64,000 nucleotides of DNA from Termitomyces sp. T153 (taxonomy: Eukaryota > Basidiomycota > Agaricomycetes > Agaricales > Lyophyllaceae), in assembly GCA_018296165.2 (NCBI GenBank), contig JACKQL020000046.1:62001-126000 (forward strand). The letters run 5' to 3'. The translations under genes and the position numbers were made by a program. The notes beneath the pieces are model-generated. The model saw only the letters and a program-made list of their open reading frames with translations. It ran no database searches and had not been told where the DNA came from. Positions 1 to 10,439 of the stretch are shown one piece after another (within the stretch, counting starts at the first letter, position 1; every line of letters begins with the position of its first letter).

Positions 1-230
1 AGGCTGCTGACTACAACTTATATGACAAAGCAGAGGCTGATGACTACAAACTATTGACTAATCAGGCCTGGTAGCAGAAGATCAATGATTAACAATAATA
101 TACCATGTGCCAGGTATGATATACCCATAAGAAGGAGCCAGGGAGTCCAGAGGTTGGCTAGATAGAAGTGCCAATCCCCACAGACTAAGCTAGGTGAGGG
201 TGGGACAGTACAAAGACCAGTCCCCTTACA
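1..230 (-). repeat. LTR fragment, same family as the solo LTR at 45009-45621
   Basis: The reverse complement begins TGTAAGGGGACTGG and stays clearly similar to 45068-45360 over its whole length, including shared blocks around 'GGGGATTGGCAC' and 'GGGTATATCATACC'. The right-hand terminus is ...CCCTTACA at 230. The other end lies outside the window, so whether it is a solo LTR or part of an element cannot be told. Confidence 0.75.
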
Positions 231-597
231 GTTGCCCTTACACTTGTGGTGCTTCCATTTCTGACTGCTGTGCTCAATCCAGATGTTTTATATGGCTTTC
301 TTGGAAAACTGAGGTGAGGAGTTGGTTTCTAGGATCTAATTTCAGAGCTACAAGAATAGATCAGCTAAAAAACATAAGATTGAAGATAGAAGGAAACTAA
401 CTTATGAGGGTGTCCAAAGCTAAATTGGCCTTGATAAAATCATTTGTGTAATTTGGAACATCTATATTCTAGTAGGCAACATTGTCATCCTTGTGCTGTG
501 ATTTTACAAAGACAACATCTTCATCTTTAGTAATTTTGATGTTTAACCAACCAGAGCATTGACAGGTATCCATGGAGTCTTTGTTCCAGGGCTTGGT
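231..597 (-). pseudogene. Decayed ORF fragment with a CxGWLxI motif, interrupted by the gypsy-1 insertion
   Basis: On the minus strand, 469-597 reads CQCSGWLNIKIT followed by a His/Asp-rich stretch ending HKDDNVAY, with stops soon after. The C-x-GWLxI ... H ... Y pattern recalls N-terminal zinc-binding regions of MULE-type transposon proteins in fungi, from memory only. The coding trace is cut by the LTR starting at 598. The rest of 231-470 shows nothing recognisable. This could equally be a decayed host gene. Confidence 0.3.
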
Positions 598-966
598 TGT
601 CAGGGGACTTCCATTTCCTCCCTCTGCAGATTGTTCCATGACCTCCCAGCCTGTTCTAGACCTCTGCAGCTTGTTCCTGACCTCCAAAGATCTCTGGAGA
701 CCCCTGAAACTTCCTGCATTATCCTATCAATCATATTCCTAGGGTTAGGGCTAGCTCCAGCCTTCTGTACAGTTGTTCCCATGCCTCTGCCACCCACTGA
801 TGCACTGCACTGAGCAGTGGGGATCCTTAGACTTGTTCTCTTTGTATTCTCCTCTGCTAGGTGATTAGTTACTGCTATAATGTTGTCTACCTACTTGCTA
901 ATATACTTCAGATTCCCCTCTGCTAGCTGTGTGATTGAGCTGCTGCTCCTGGAGGTCACCCTTACA
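598..966 (+). repeat. 5' LTR of gypsy-1
   Basis: Starts TGTCAGGGGA and ends GGTCACCCTTACA. It matches 7106-7475 along its full length and is preceded by TTGGT, the target duplication. Confidence 0.92.
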
Positions 967-1073
967 GCAGAACAGGTCTCTAAATCTGGTCTGGAAGCTC
1001 CTCATAGCCCATAGGGAAACCTTGAGCCCCTATCTGTTGCTTCTTCACCAGACTTAAGCACCCACAAAATTCT

Positions 1074-2050
1074 ATGTTTCAGCTTGCCAATCCAGACAAT
1101 CCCCCAGAGGCTCTGGCCCTTCAAAATGAAGCCTGGATTTGCTTGCTACACCTAGAGAACCAGGTGCAACTGACTCAACATCCCTCACTCATCACACAAC
1201 CAAACTCTCTACCCTCTGCCAGATCACCAATTATATTTCCCAATCCCTCCAGTTGCTACTAGAACACCTGCACCTTATTTCTGCACCACCCCTGGCAGCT
1301 CTGGTAGCTGCTCTCATAGCTCTGCTGTCCCTCCAACCATGTATCCCATGCTCTGCACTCCCAGATGCATATGATGGTGCTTACTCTGGTAGGGAGCACT
1401 TCCTCTAGTCCTGTCTCACCTACATCCACCTCAGCAGAGATGCCTTTGACTCTGATGCATTGAAGATAGCTTGGGTGCTGTCATATATGAAGACTGGATG
1501 GGCCTCCACCTATCCATTATGGGTGTTCTGCTACCCTGGAAGTTTTGCAGAGGGGACCACCTTTGAAAAAACCTTCCAGGCAGAGTTTTTCCCAATTGAC
1601 CCTGCCAAAAGTGCTACTTTAGCACTATGTGACAGGGAGCAGTATGGGCAAGGGAAGAGGATGCTGGACAAGTACATTGACACTTCTGGGTGCTAGTCAA
1701 GCAAGCTGCCTACTCCAATGGTCTCCAACTATGCCTCACATTCCAGGATGGCCTGCATCCTGTGCTGATAGAGCACATTGATAACCTGGCCAAGGGCTGC
1801 CCAGACAATGAAAGGATTGCCTCCTAATATAAGGTGGCCCAGGATCAGTGGCTGCTCATAGAGATCTGATGAGAGCTCTCTGCTTGCACCTGATGCAGTG
1901 CCCTGCTCTAGTTGCCAGTCTCTATTACCCTGCTTATAAAATTGCCCTTCTCAATGTCAATCATTCTAAGACAGAAGAACCTCAGTGCCCCCCTCCAAAT
2001 GTACAAACACCAACTCCAGAGTCCAAGCCAAGCCCCCCCAATGCCAGCTA
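1074..2050 (+). pseudogene. gypsy-1 gag relic
   Basis: Broken capsid-like coding region after the 5' LTR. The clearest part is 1460-1696, which reads through ...FFPIDPAKSATLAL and RMLDKYIDT. The matching segment is seen again in a second gag relic at 22680-22800 (FFPFDPAKTAALSL, LDKYINSFHAVVE). Several stops and at least one frame change separate the pieces. The downstream part is Pro/Ser-rich. No zinc knuckle is evident. Confidence 0.65.
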
Positions 2051-2157
2051 GGCTCCACTGGCACCACCTTGCCTAAGAGTGTTGACTGCTCTGAAGGTAC
2101 ATAGTAGCCTCAAGCCCTTCTGCCAACTCACTGTGCCTCAACATAGAAATCAAAACC

Positions 2158-2517
2158 ATGGACACCCAACAAACTTGTAGAGTCACCACCCTCTTGGATA
2201 GTGGATTGATGGGACTGTTTCTGGACTCAGAGTTTATGAGGTGCCATGGCCTGACCACACAGCCTCTTCCCCAGCCCATTCTGGTGTTCAACATCAATGG
2301 AACACCCAACAAAGCAGGTGCCATCAGCTCCATGGTAGACCTCATCCTACACTACAGGAATCATGCTGAGTGTGCAGTCTTTGCCATTACCAGTCTAGGC
2401 AGGCAGGACATGATCCTTGGTTTCACATGGCTCTGGAAGTACAACCCCAAAGTAGACTGGGCTTGGGTCCACAGACTTAGACCTTCTGGATCCCCTGCCC
2501 CTGGCATTTCCCTGTAG
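2158..2517 (+). pseudogene. gypsy-1 aspartic protease domain
   Basis: An open stretch of 119 codons carries the retropepsin-like core TLLDSGLMGLFLDSEF (active-site D-S-G), a central hydrophobic strand, and the closing signature DMILGFTWLWKYNP, equivalent to the ILGxxWLxxxNP of Ty3/gypsy proteases. The element's pol is no longer continuous downstream. Confidence 0.8.
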
Positions 2518-3167
2518 AGAGGCCCTCTATGGGGACAACTGGAGCAGCAGTGGAGCCCCAGAGGAGGAACATGGAGAAGAGGCTGGAGGCATATGCAACC
2601 TGGAGCTCCTATATAAGGCAGTGGAAGTTGGAGACCAGATCTATGCCACCACCTTATGCTCTCTGCCCTCCACTGCAGAAATGTGGGCTAGTCAGACCAG
2701 ATCCTAGCAGGTGGCCCAGGTGTTTGCTGCTAACTCCATGCCCTGGGCATTCTGGAACATCATGCCTTCATACCTCCACACATTTGAAGATGTGTTCTTG
2801 AAAGCCTTGTTTGACTTGGTCCTAGAGTGCAAGCAGCAGAACCATGCCATTGAATTAATGTCAGACTCTAAGCTCTCCAGCTGTAAGGTCTACCCACTAG
2901 CACCCAAGGAGGAGGATGAGCTGGATGCCATCCTGCAGGAGAACCTGGACTCTGTTTTATCCACCCCTCCAAATTCCCAATAGCCTCTCTGGTCTTCTTC
3001 ATCAGAAAGAAGGACAGCTTGTTCCAACTGGTCCAGGACTACTGGGTTCTTAATGCCATGACCATGAAGAACTGCTACCCCCTTCTCCTCATCCCTGAGC
3101 TCATCACTAACCTCTGGGGTGCATGATACTTCACTAAACTGAATGTCTGGTGGGGCTACAACAATGT

Positions 3168-3724
3168 TGTCAGGGAATGTCTCATTCCCCCTTTGTTCTG
3201 TTCTTCCTTCTTATGATTTACCTTTATCCTCCTTTGCTTTTCCTATCTGCTGGTCCCAGTTCTAGCCCTCAGGCTGCACCAGTTCTCTGTCCATAATTCT
3301 GACAAGTGTTCCCCCTTCCACATGGCCTCTTACCAAACCCCTGGATTGTTTCCTATATTCTGGGCCTACCACTCATTGTAGGCCTCTCATCTTTGGATCA
3401 CAAGTACTTTTGACCAAGGGCTATTCTGTGGTTGTATTGGTAGGTGGTCATGTGCCAGGACTCTGGAGATCAAGGCCATTTACAATGGATTTCCACTTTT
3501 TGATCAGACTCTGGATTTGGTTGTTGTTGGGTGTTTTTTCCAGAAGCTCTAGAGAAAATTTTCTGAACACTGGCATTGGGGATCCTTGGACTTGTTCTCT
3601 TTGGATCTTCCTCTGCCAGGTGAGTAGCTAGAACTCTAGAACTTCTTGTAGGTACTGAATAGACTTTGGATCTCCCTCTGCCAGTTATGTGACTAAGCCA
3701 CAGCCTCCAGAGGTTTCCCTTACA
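3168..3724 (+). repeat. Solo LTR nested in the gypsy-1 RT
   Basis: This 557-bp LTR has termini TGTCAGGG...CCCTTACA and is flanked by the 5-bp duplication AATGT (3163-3167 and 3725-3729). It shares termini and the 'GGGGATCCTTGGAC' block with the gypsy-1 LTRs but is longer, so it is a related subfamily. An inverted copy is at 57447-57964 and a fragment lies near 34880-35000. Confidence 0.93.
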
Positions 3725-3934
3725 AATGTGCACATCCAGGAGGGAGAGGAGTGGAAGGCCACCTTCCAGACCAACCAGGTACTGTTTGAACCCCTTGTCA
3801 TGTTCTTCAGACTCACCAATAGCCCAGCCACCTTTCAGATGATAATAAACAATATCTTCCAGGACCTCATTGTTGAAGGTGTAGTGTGTGTATACCTCAA
3901 TGACATCCTCATCTACACCTAAATGCTGGAGGAG

Positions 3935-5077
3935 TGTCACAACCCGTTCCCTGGACCCCCATACATCACCTGACAAACCCCCATCCCCCCAGAACCTCCC
4001 CCGATGCTTTGTCAAACTTCCCCAGCACTCCGCGCCTACTTTGGCTAACTCTGATGCATTCTTGGCTAACTCCGACATCTTCCCCACAGCTGCCAGCGCT
4101 TCCCCTGGACTTCCTGAGCCCCTGGGACCACTCCCCCGCAGTGCCTGACCCCATTATACATCATCAACTCAACACCCTGGCTCCCCCGACTTACCCTGGG
4201 GTATCACGACAACCTTGGAATGGACCGCATCACAATTGATCCCATCAACATATCAACGTGGCCTGCCCTCTGGTTGTAACTGACACCTGTCAACTCCATC
4301 AAGCTCCATCAAGCTCCGCCACTACAGCTGATGTCCCTAGAGCTCTTCAGTAGTCAGTATATAAGACATAGAGTAGCTCCTCATACTCTAGTCTTGAGAT
4401 TACCTACCTACCTACCTACCTACTTATCCACCTACCGGCCTTTCCTGATGTGTTTCTGATTGTTTCTTCTTGTGTTTCATGTTCCGTGTCTCGTTTTCCT
4501 TATTCTCAGTCTTCCAGTCTTATCTTGTCTCTATTCCATTATCTTTTCATTATCGTTCCATGTCTCCACCTGAATCTATTCTCATTCTCATCTTGTCTCC
4601 ATCTCATTTTGTTTGACTCCATCTCATCTCATTGATTCTGTCTATTATGTTCAAGTCCTCTTGACCATAATGTCCTCACAAACTCTGCAGTTACAATTAC
4701 AAACCTCCGACACTCTTTTACCAACTCCAGACCCCGCTACATGCTCGGCTCCAAACCCCATCAATCCCCGTTGATCCCCTGTCAGAACTCCAGCTCTACT
4801 CCTGTCATCTGTGTAGCCTCTGCCTCCTCCACACCCACAATACTCACACATGGACTTATGCCTGAACCCCGCCAAGCCCATCCCCCATCCCCACAAATCA
4901 TCCTCTACTCCTCCAGAATTCTCCGGACTTACTCGGACCAACCTCCACTAGCTATCCTCACAAGTCCGCAATGTTTGGAACACCTCCGAGTGCCCAGTTA
5001 TCAGTGTAGGGAATCATGTCTGCCTAGTAAGGACTCGCCCAGTGTAGCTGAGCCCCCGTGGTCAGCAGAACCTGACA
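3935..5077 (+). repeat. Solo LTR (TGTCAC...CTGACA family) nested in the gypsy-1 RT
   Basis: This 1143-bp LTR starts TGTCACAACCCG and ends GAACCTGACA. The 5-bp duplication AGGAG is at 3930-3934 and 5078-5082. A TATA-like TATATAAG lies near 4360, so it carries a typical LTR promoter. Homologous LTRs are at 15492-16639, 17014-18011, 22973-24020 (minus) and 32264-33173. Confidence 0.94.
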
Positions 5078-5475
5078 AGGAGCACTGCCAGGTCACACAC
5101 ATTGTCTTGGAATGCTTCTGCTGTCACCAGCTCTATCTTAAACCAGAGAAGTGTAAGTTCAAGCAGATCTGGATCAAGTATCTTGGCCTGATCATCATGC
5201 ATGGAGCTATGGAGATGGATCTGGTGAAAGTAGCAAGTGTTGCAGAGTGGCCAGAGCCAAGAACTAGAAGGAGATGCAGGCCTTCCTAGGCATTGCTAAC
5301 TTCAACCAGAGGTTCATCCAGGACTTCTCACACCATGCCTGCCCAGTATTCAACCTCATCAGGAAAGACACTGCCTGGAGCTGGGGGCCCCCAGAGCAGA
5401 CAGCCTTTGATGCTCTCAAGCATACCATCACCTCCAGACCAGTCCTCCTCTTTCCAGACAACCACTCTCTCTAAC

Positions 5476-6660
5476 ATTGTGCTTCTCCAGCCTGAGTTGT
5501 TTGCAATCCAAGCTATGGAGGGCCTAGCTATTGAGGGAGCAGAGGTGGACATCTTCTGGAATGACCAGCAGGGCAACTAGGATGGTCAGCAGGAGAAACT
5601 CATTGCTCAGGTAGCCAGGGTGCTCAAACTAGGACATACCACTGGTGCTAAGTCAGTCCACACAGACAAATGGGCCCTTTGAGACAGAATCCTAACTTTT
5701 TGGGACCATGTCTATGTCTCCAATGTTACAGAGCTCCATTAGAGAACTATAGAGCAACACCATGACTCCCAGGTTGCTGGACATCCTGGCTGTTGGAAAA
5801 TGCTGGAGCTGGTATTCTGGAACTACTGGGGGCCCCAGATGTCCCAGTATATTGGGTCCTACACTAGTACATGCAATTTCTGCCTGTGGACCAAGCCCCA
5901 ATGCCATCTCCCCACTGGACAGCTACATCCCCTACCTGTCCCCTTGGAATGATGGAGTGTTGCTTTGTTGGACTTCATTGTAGAGCTCCCAAATGCCCAT
6001 GGTTACAATGCCATCATGATAGTGGTGGACCTATATAGCAAGCAAGCACACTTAATTCCCACTCACACCACCTGCTCTGCCATGGGCACTGCAAACCTGT
6101 ACTGAATGAATGTCTGGAAGCTCCACAGCCTCTCCAATGCCTATGTATCTGACCAGGGACCACAATTTGTAGCAAACTTCACCAGAGAGCTCTACTGACT
6201 ACTTGGCATGAAGCTCCATACCTCCACTGCCTATCACCTGCAGTCCAATGGCCAGACCAAATGTGTGAACCAAGAGCTTGAGCAATACCTCCACCTCTTC
6301 TGCAACAAGTACCAGGACAACTGGAACAAGCTCCTCTCCAACACCAAGTTCTAGTACAACAACCACATTCATGTGGCCACCCAATTTTTGCCCTTTTTCC
6401 TGGACACTGGATGTCACTCATACATGAGCTTTGAACCCCAGGCCCAGCCAATGGAAGATGAAGCAGTGAATGAGTTTGTGGACAGGATGAAGAGATCACA
6501 GGAGGAAGCCCTGGCAAAGGCAAAGGATGACATGGTGCAATATTATGACTGCAGAAGAACCTCAGTGCCCAAGTACCAGCCTGGAGATTGGGTCTACCTG
6601 GATGCCTCTGATATTACAACCACCCAACCAACAAAAAAGCTCTTGCACTGCTAGCTAGGA
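5476..6660 (+). pseudogene. gypsy-1 integrase (RNase H domain deleted)
   Basis: After LLFPDNHSL the coding trace jumps straight to the tether/zinc region near 5480-5900, so RNase H is absent. The integrase core follows, with its three acidic positions readable: D in DFIVELPNAHGYN (5970), D in YVSDQGPQFVANF (6150) and E in CVNQELEQYL (6265). It is broken by stops (after TANLY and TRELY and within the C-terminal part). A C-terminal segment EFVDRMKRSQEEALAKAK precedes the chromodomain. Confidence 0.82.
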
Positions 6661-6799
6661 CCCTTCATAGTAGAAAGGCAGGTAGGGCCCCTAGCCTATT
6701 GACTCTGGCTCCCCACAGAAATGTGCCAGCTCCACCCAGTGTTCAATGTGGTCAAACTAACTCTAGCCCCAAAGGATCCTATTCTGGAGCAATGCCTAG

Positions 6800-7090
6800 C
6801 ACCCCCACCACCTCCAGTGGTGATCAACAACAGTGAGGAATACAAGATGGAGGAAATCCTGGATAGTCATCTATTCTGATGACAGCTACAATATAAGATG
6901 AAGTGGAAAGGTTATGGAATCAAGGACATCTCTTGGGAGCTGCAAGAGAATGTGCACACTCCAGGGCTTATTAGGGAGTTCCACCAGAGGCACCCTGATG
7001 CACTGCAAGCCATCTGGGGAATCTAGCCCATCTCACCAGTGGACCAGGCAATCCAAAACTTTTCTACTCTACATGTCAAGACACCACATG
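6800..7090 (+). pseudogene. gypsy-1 chromodomain
   Basis: Reads EEYKMEEILDSH, two stops, then LQYKMKWKGYGIKDISWE ... FHQRHPDA. This is the chromodomain pattern (VExILD, YxVKWxGY, TWE, EFHxxHP) found at the C-terminus of chromovirus integrases, which are thought to guide insertion to heterochromatin. It identifies the element as a chromovirus. Confidence 0.85.
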
Positions 7091-7105
7091 CTAGAGGGAG
7101 GGTGA

Positions 7106-7475
7106 TGTCAGGGAACTTCCATTTCCAGCCTCTGCAGCTTGTTTCACAACCTTTGCAGCCCATTCTAGACCTCTGCAGCTTGTTTCTGACCCCCAGAGAT
7201 CTCTAGAGACCCCTGGAACTTCTCATATTACCTCATTGATTATGTTCCTAGGGTTAGGGCTAGCTCTGGCCTTCTGTACAGTTGTTCCCATGCCTCTGCC
7301 ACCTGCTGATGCACTGCACTGAGCAGCAGGGATCCTTAGACTTGTTCTCTTTGGATTCCCCTCTGCTAGGTGATTAGTTACTGCTGTATCATTGTCTACC
7401 TACTTGCTCATATACTTTGAATTCCCCTCTGCTAGCTGCATGATTGAGCTGCTGCTCCTGGAGGTCACCCTTACA
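7106..7475 (+). repeat. 3' LTR of gypsy-1
   Basis: Starts TGTCAGGGAA after a purine tract and ends CCCTTACA at 7475, followed by the TTGGT duplication. Confidence 0.92.
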
Positions 7476-7480
7476 TTGGT

Positions 7481-8100
7481 ACCATTCCTCTTCTTTTTAG
7501 ACTTATGCTGGCATATGTTTATTGAGCACAGTGATAGAGAAAGCAACAAAAAGGATATCACTTGCTATGATAGGTGCTGTGGTAGCTAGGAATGATGCTT
7601 TAGGTGCTAGTATGGTGAGATATTGGTCATTACACATGTGAATCAATATTGTGACAGTTCCCATATTTTTTGAGCCAAGGTAACAGCTGCAGCTTGTGGT
7701 GACTTGAATTAAGAAAGCAGGGAAGACAATTTGATGCAAGCCTCAAGTGACAATATTTCCTCTGAGTTCCAAAACAATCTATTGAGTCAAGAAAAGTGTT
7801 GAGATCCACAACACCAAGGTCCAAGATATCATTATTTCCATCATCAGAGTTATCTTGTGACATGTTGATATCATTGCTATGTGCAGTGTGCCTTTTTTCA
7901 GCATTTTTCTGGGCCTTTTGATCTTAACAATCTGCACAGACCTTTGTAAGTGCTCCATTTTTCATTTGCTTGAAGTTTGATCCATTGTAGTCAAGGTATT
8001 TGTGACATTTAAGCACAAGTGTTTAGGGATAGTGCCAGGACATTGCATGTCAAGTTATCCAGAAAGCCTAGCATGACAGAAAAGTTAATTTGCCTTGGTA
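7481..8100 (-). pseudogene. Decayed ORF, probably N-terminal part of a transposon-associated protein
   Basis: On the minus strand a broken frame reads KYLDYNGSNFKQMKNGALTK (split here at 20 residues), then VCADC, KRHTAHSND and DLGVVDLNTFLDSI (about 7790-8010). A 'tell-tale Cys pair, acidic linker, LxxFLxSI' arrangement occurs in repeat-associated Agaricomycete proteins as I remember them, so this is a family resemblance only. The stretch is CpG-poor and was host to the gypsy-1 insertion. The function is not known. Confidence 0.3.
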
Positions 8101-8289
8101 GCAGACGCGATGCGTTCAGTGCATCTGCACTGACACACGACATTGACATATGTTATTATCTTAATAAGGAAATAGTGACTGGAGAATTTCGTGGCTGCAC
8201 TATGATTTGAATGAAATTTGACCTCACAGTTCTTATTGGTTGTATATAAGTTTGTAAGATCCTCATTCAAAGTTTGACTATCGGGTGAT

Positions 8290-8740
8290 GAAAGCCTACA
8301 ATATGCAAACTACCGACACGTCAACCAAGAGTTTTGGCCAAGTTCCCACTCTCGGCATTTTCCGCTGTCACGTGTTTCAAACTTTTCGCTGGGGTCAAAA
8401 GCATCCACTCCGAGACTTGAGTATGGTCAAGATTATCTCTCGAAAGTGTTGACTTTGGTCAGCTTATGTCAGGAAAAAGCGATCGAGGATTTGAACGTTC
8501 AATGAGGCTTGCACCATTCAATGGACTGAGGTACTGACGAAGCAGGCTCGAGTAGAAACTGGCGTGACTCCGCCAGAAGTAATGGCAGTTTTATTACAGT
8601 TTATGCGTGGTCATATTGATAATATAACATTATCGCTCAAAATATTTGCTAATAACGGGACTTTTAAATTTGAGTGGGCAGCATCTGCATGCATCTCTGC
8701 TGACACTATCTGTAACATACACATGGGCAAGGTCAATTAA
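8290..8740 (+). pseudogene. Probable relic of a third deaminase-like paralogue
   Basis: Between about 8510 and 8740 a frame stays open and ends GTFKFEWAASACISADTI. This lines up with the middle of the two intact neighbours: the plus-strand gene has GPFKIEWVYRTDMNNTL and the minus-strand gene has GEICVEWITDVGYGTV, each preceded by a similar I-x-x-x-L-x-K-F/Y helix. Upstream sequence (8290-8510) is CpG-bearing but carries stops, and no zinc-site motif remains. If this is right, the locus once held three copies. The match is short, so it is tentative. Confidence 0.4.
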
Positions 8741-9095
8741 CAATGAAAGAGCCCATATGAATGGGGAAGAGATACATTAGTCCTCCTCACACGGCCCGCG
8801 GCATGGCGGTCCGGGTCCAGCCCACGGAAGTCCTCCTCGAGCGCGGAGAAGTTGACGGGAAAAGGTCGTCTGTCTGTTAGACAACCTGAAGGATTCCGGC
8901 CTAGGCCGGACGCCCCAGTATCTGGACTTGTACGTCGATGAGTTGACGGCGTCGTGCTTAGGGTCGGTCTGTATTCAATTTGCAATCTATTGTCCCCTTC
9001 CGCAGTAATTACAATTATCTAGTATCCTCGTCATAATTACTTTCATCGCAAATCATGTGTTGCCTTCACGACGATAAGATACATTATCAGTCTTG
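8741..9095. other. GC-rich spacer with no assignable gene
   Basis: A CpG-rich stretch (8780-8960) carries short open frames on both strands, but none has a recognisable domain or a clear start. It lies immediately 3' of the minus-strand deaminase-like gene and may hold its terminator or a decayed exon. Confidence 0.3.
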
Positions 9096-10397
9096 TCAGG
9101 CCATGATTTTCCAGTCACAACAGAGGTTGAAAGCCTCCCATCGTTCATTTCCTAAGATACCTTTGATCCATTCCTCTACTTCTTTTTTGACATAAGAATT
9201 AGGGTCAGCCCCGAGCTGATCATTGTCGCTCCTGAGTACTGTAACGTCAGGACATACCCAGTCAAATCGCAACTTGCCACCAAATTCGAGGTCAGTTATG
9301 AACTTCATCTTGGTTGCAGATTCTAGCTCCTTGATCCAGAGCTTACATGCATAGCAACGCTTCTGGCTGCACCCGATGACTATATCACGAGCCTGGGCTA
9401 TGTTGCGCTTCACCAAGTCCAGAAAAAGCCGGATCTCGGGATGGACAAATAGAGTGACTGGAATGGTCCCCTCCTGATCCCCGCTCCAACCCGGAAACTT
9501 CCAGTCCAGCTCTGCAAGCATGATATCCTTTGCATCATTTTCCAAGTTCGAGTCTTCAACGAAGGTCTTCTTGTATCGGTTCCCAATGGCTGAAGTATCC
9601 AGCATACGGTTGACAGTCCCATATCCAACATCCGTGATCCACTCAACACATATTTCTCCGTCCAAACTTCGAAGAAACTTGATAGCATACGTTATGTCGA
9701 TATACTGTGTCACTTTTGCCAGACGTCGTTTCAATCTCGTACCACCGAGGGTGGAGAAAAACCGGGAGTCGAAGAATGTCCTCGTAGCGTACAATAATTC
9801 AATAAAATCTATCCAGGCGGTACGCGTATTCCCAAACTCCTGGTTTCCCATAAGGTAATCATTGCAGAGATTAAGGACACGAACAAGAATCCGTGGAACT
9901 TCGGTGGGTACTGTTTGATTCAACCCGTTCTTTTTGAGGAATGCCCGAGACCAACGCCCACGGAATTCATACATCAAAGGATCTGGATCAGGCTCGTATT
10001 CCCCGGCCGCTTTACACAGAAAATTGTAATTTTCCACAAAGGATGTACGGAGTTTACGGATCTTTTTGTTGACTTGATCAGAACTGCGTCGGGAGAGAAA
10101 AGGAATGAGATCGAGCCAGTCTTTGGCTGCTGTTATTTCTTTCAAGAGTGATATTGCAGCGGAGCGATCTTCATCATTAACGCATCCACCTTTCGCCAGG
10201 ATGAGTGTGGCGGGTGTGTCCTGATAGTGGCAGGCAATTACGCCATCGGATTGACCAGTCGTCAAGTAAATCGCCACAGCATCGAGGATGGTCAAGGTGG
10301 ATACATGTTCCGCTCGCACTTTACTTTTACCAGGGATGTTTGAGCGCAGTTTGCTCAAAAACCACAAATCTTCCGTAAGCTGGTCTTGAGTGGACAT
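9096..10397 (-). CDS. OTT_1508-like deaminase-fold protein (variant zinc site)
   Basis: A single-exon gene of 433 aa from the Met at 10397 (447 aa if the upstream Met at 10439 is used). The downstream Met is preferred because MSTQDQL aligns with MSARHQT of the sister gene and a TTTAAA box overlaps the upstream ATG. Near residue 320 the sequence reads VHPEIRLF, and further on IGCSQKRCYACKLW, the H-x-E ... C-x2-C zinc signature of the nucleic-acid deaminase superfamily, OTT_1508-like clade common in fungi. HPE replaces the HAE of the sister gene: the zinc His and catalytic Glu remain, but Ala is Pro. The N-terminal half is a helical region conserved with the sister (TILDAVAIYLTTG). Substrate unknown; a role on DNA, RNA or free bases is inference. 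It is divergent from the gene at 11908. Confidence 0.78.
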   Translation of the reverse strand: MSTQDQLTEDLWFLSKLRSNIPGKSKVRAEHVSTLTILDAVAIYLTTGQSDGVIACHYQDTPATLILAKGGCVNDEDRSAAISLLKEITAAKDWLDLIPFLSRRSSDQVNKKIRKLRTSFVENYNFLCKAAGEYEPDPDPLMYEFRGRWSRAFLKKNGLNQTVPTEVPRILVRVLNLCNDYLMGNQEFGNTRTAWIDFIELLYATRTFFDSRFFSTLGGTRLKRRLAKVTQYIDITYAIKFLRSLDGEICVEWITDVGYGTVNRMLDTSAIGNRYKKTFVEDSNLENDAKDIMLAELDWKFPGWSGDQEGTIPVTLFVHPEIRLFLDLVKRNIAQARDIVIGCSQKRCYACKLWIKELESATKMKFITDLEFGGKLRFDWVCPDVTVLRSDNDQLGADPNSYVKKEVEEWIKGILGNERWEAFNLCCDWKIMA

Positions 10398-10439
10398 GAT
10401 ATTAGAAGAACAAAAAAATGACGGACGCGCTTTAAACAT

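Larger units (their letters stand above)
2711..5475 (+). pseudogene. gypsy-1 reverse transcriptase, split by two solo LTR insertions
   Basis: RT fingers/palm segments are read in order: 2780-2980 (FEDVFLK... APKEEDELDAILQENLD), 2984-3167 (IRKKDSLFQLVQDY, then a stop at the TKLN segment), 3725-3934 (EGEEWKATFQT ... LTNSPATFQ ... YLNDILIYT) and 5078-5475 (LKPEKCKF, FLGIANFNQRFIQDF). The catalytic YxDD box has become YLND, so the first Asp is lost, a G-to-A change. Removing the two nested LTRs and one TSD copy each restores the reading order. The RT runs into position ~5475, where the RNase H domain is missing. Confidence 0.85.
598..7475 (+). mobile_element. Ty3/gypsy chromovirus (gypsy-1), both LTRs and TSD present, decayed
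   Basis: The element has 5' LTR 598-966 and 3' LTR 7106-7475 (about 370 bp, nearly 90% alike by eye), both TGTCAGGG...CCCTTACA. It is flanked by the 5-bp target duplication TTGGT (593-597 and 7476-7480). A purine-rich tract (7093-7105) precedes the 3' LTR. Internal order is gag, protease, RT, (RNase H lost), integrase, chromodomain, all on the plus strand and broken by stops. Two solo LTRs (3168-3724 and 3935-5077) sit inside the RT, so this element is older than both. CpG is scarce, consistent with methylation-driven decay. Confidence 0.92.
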
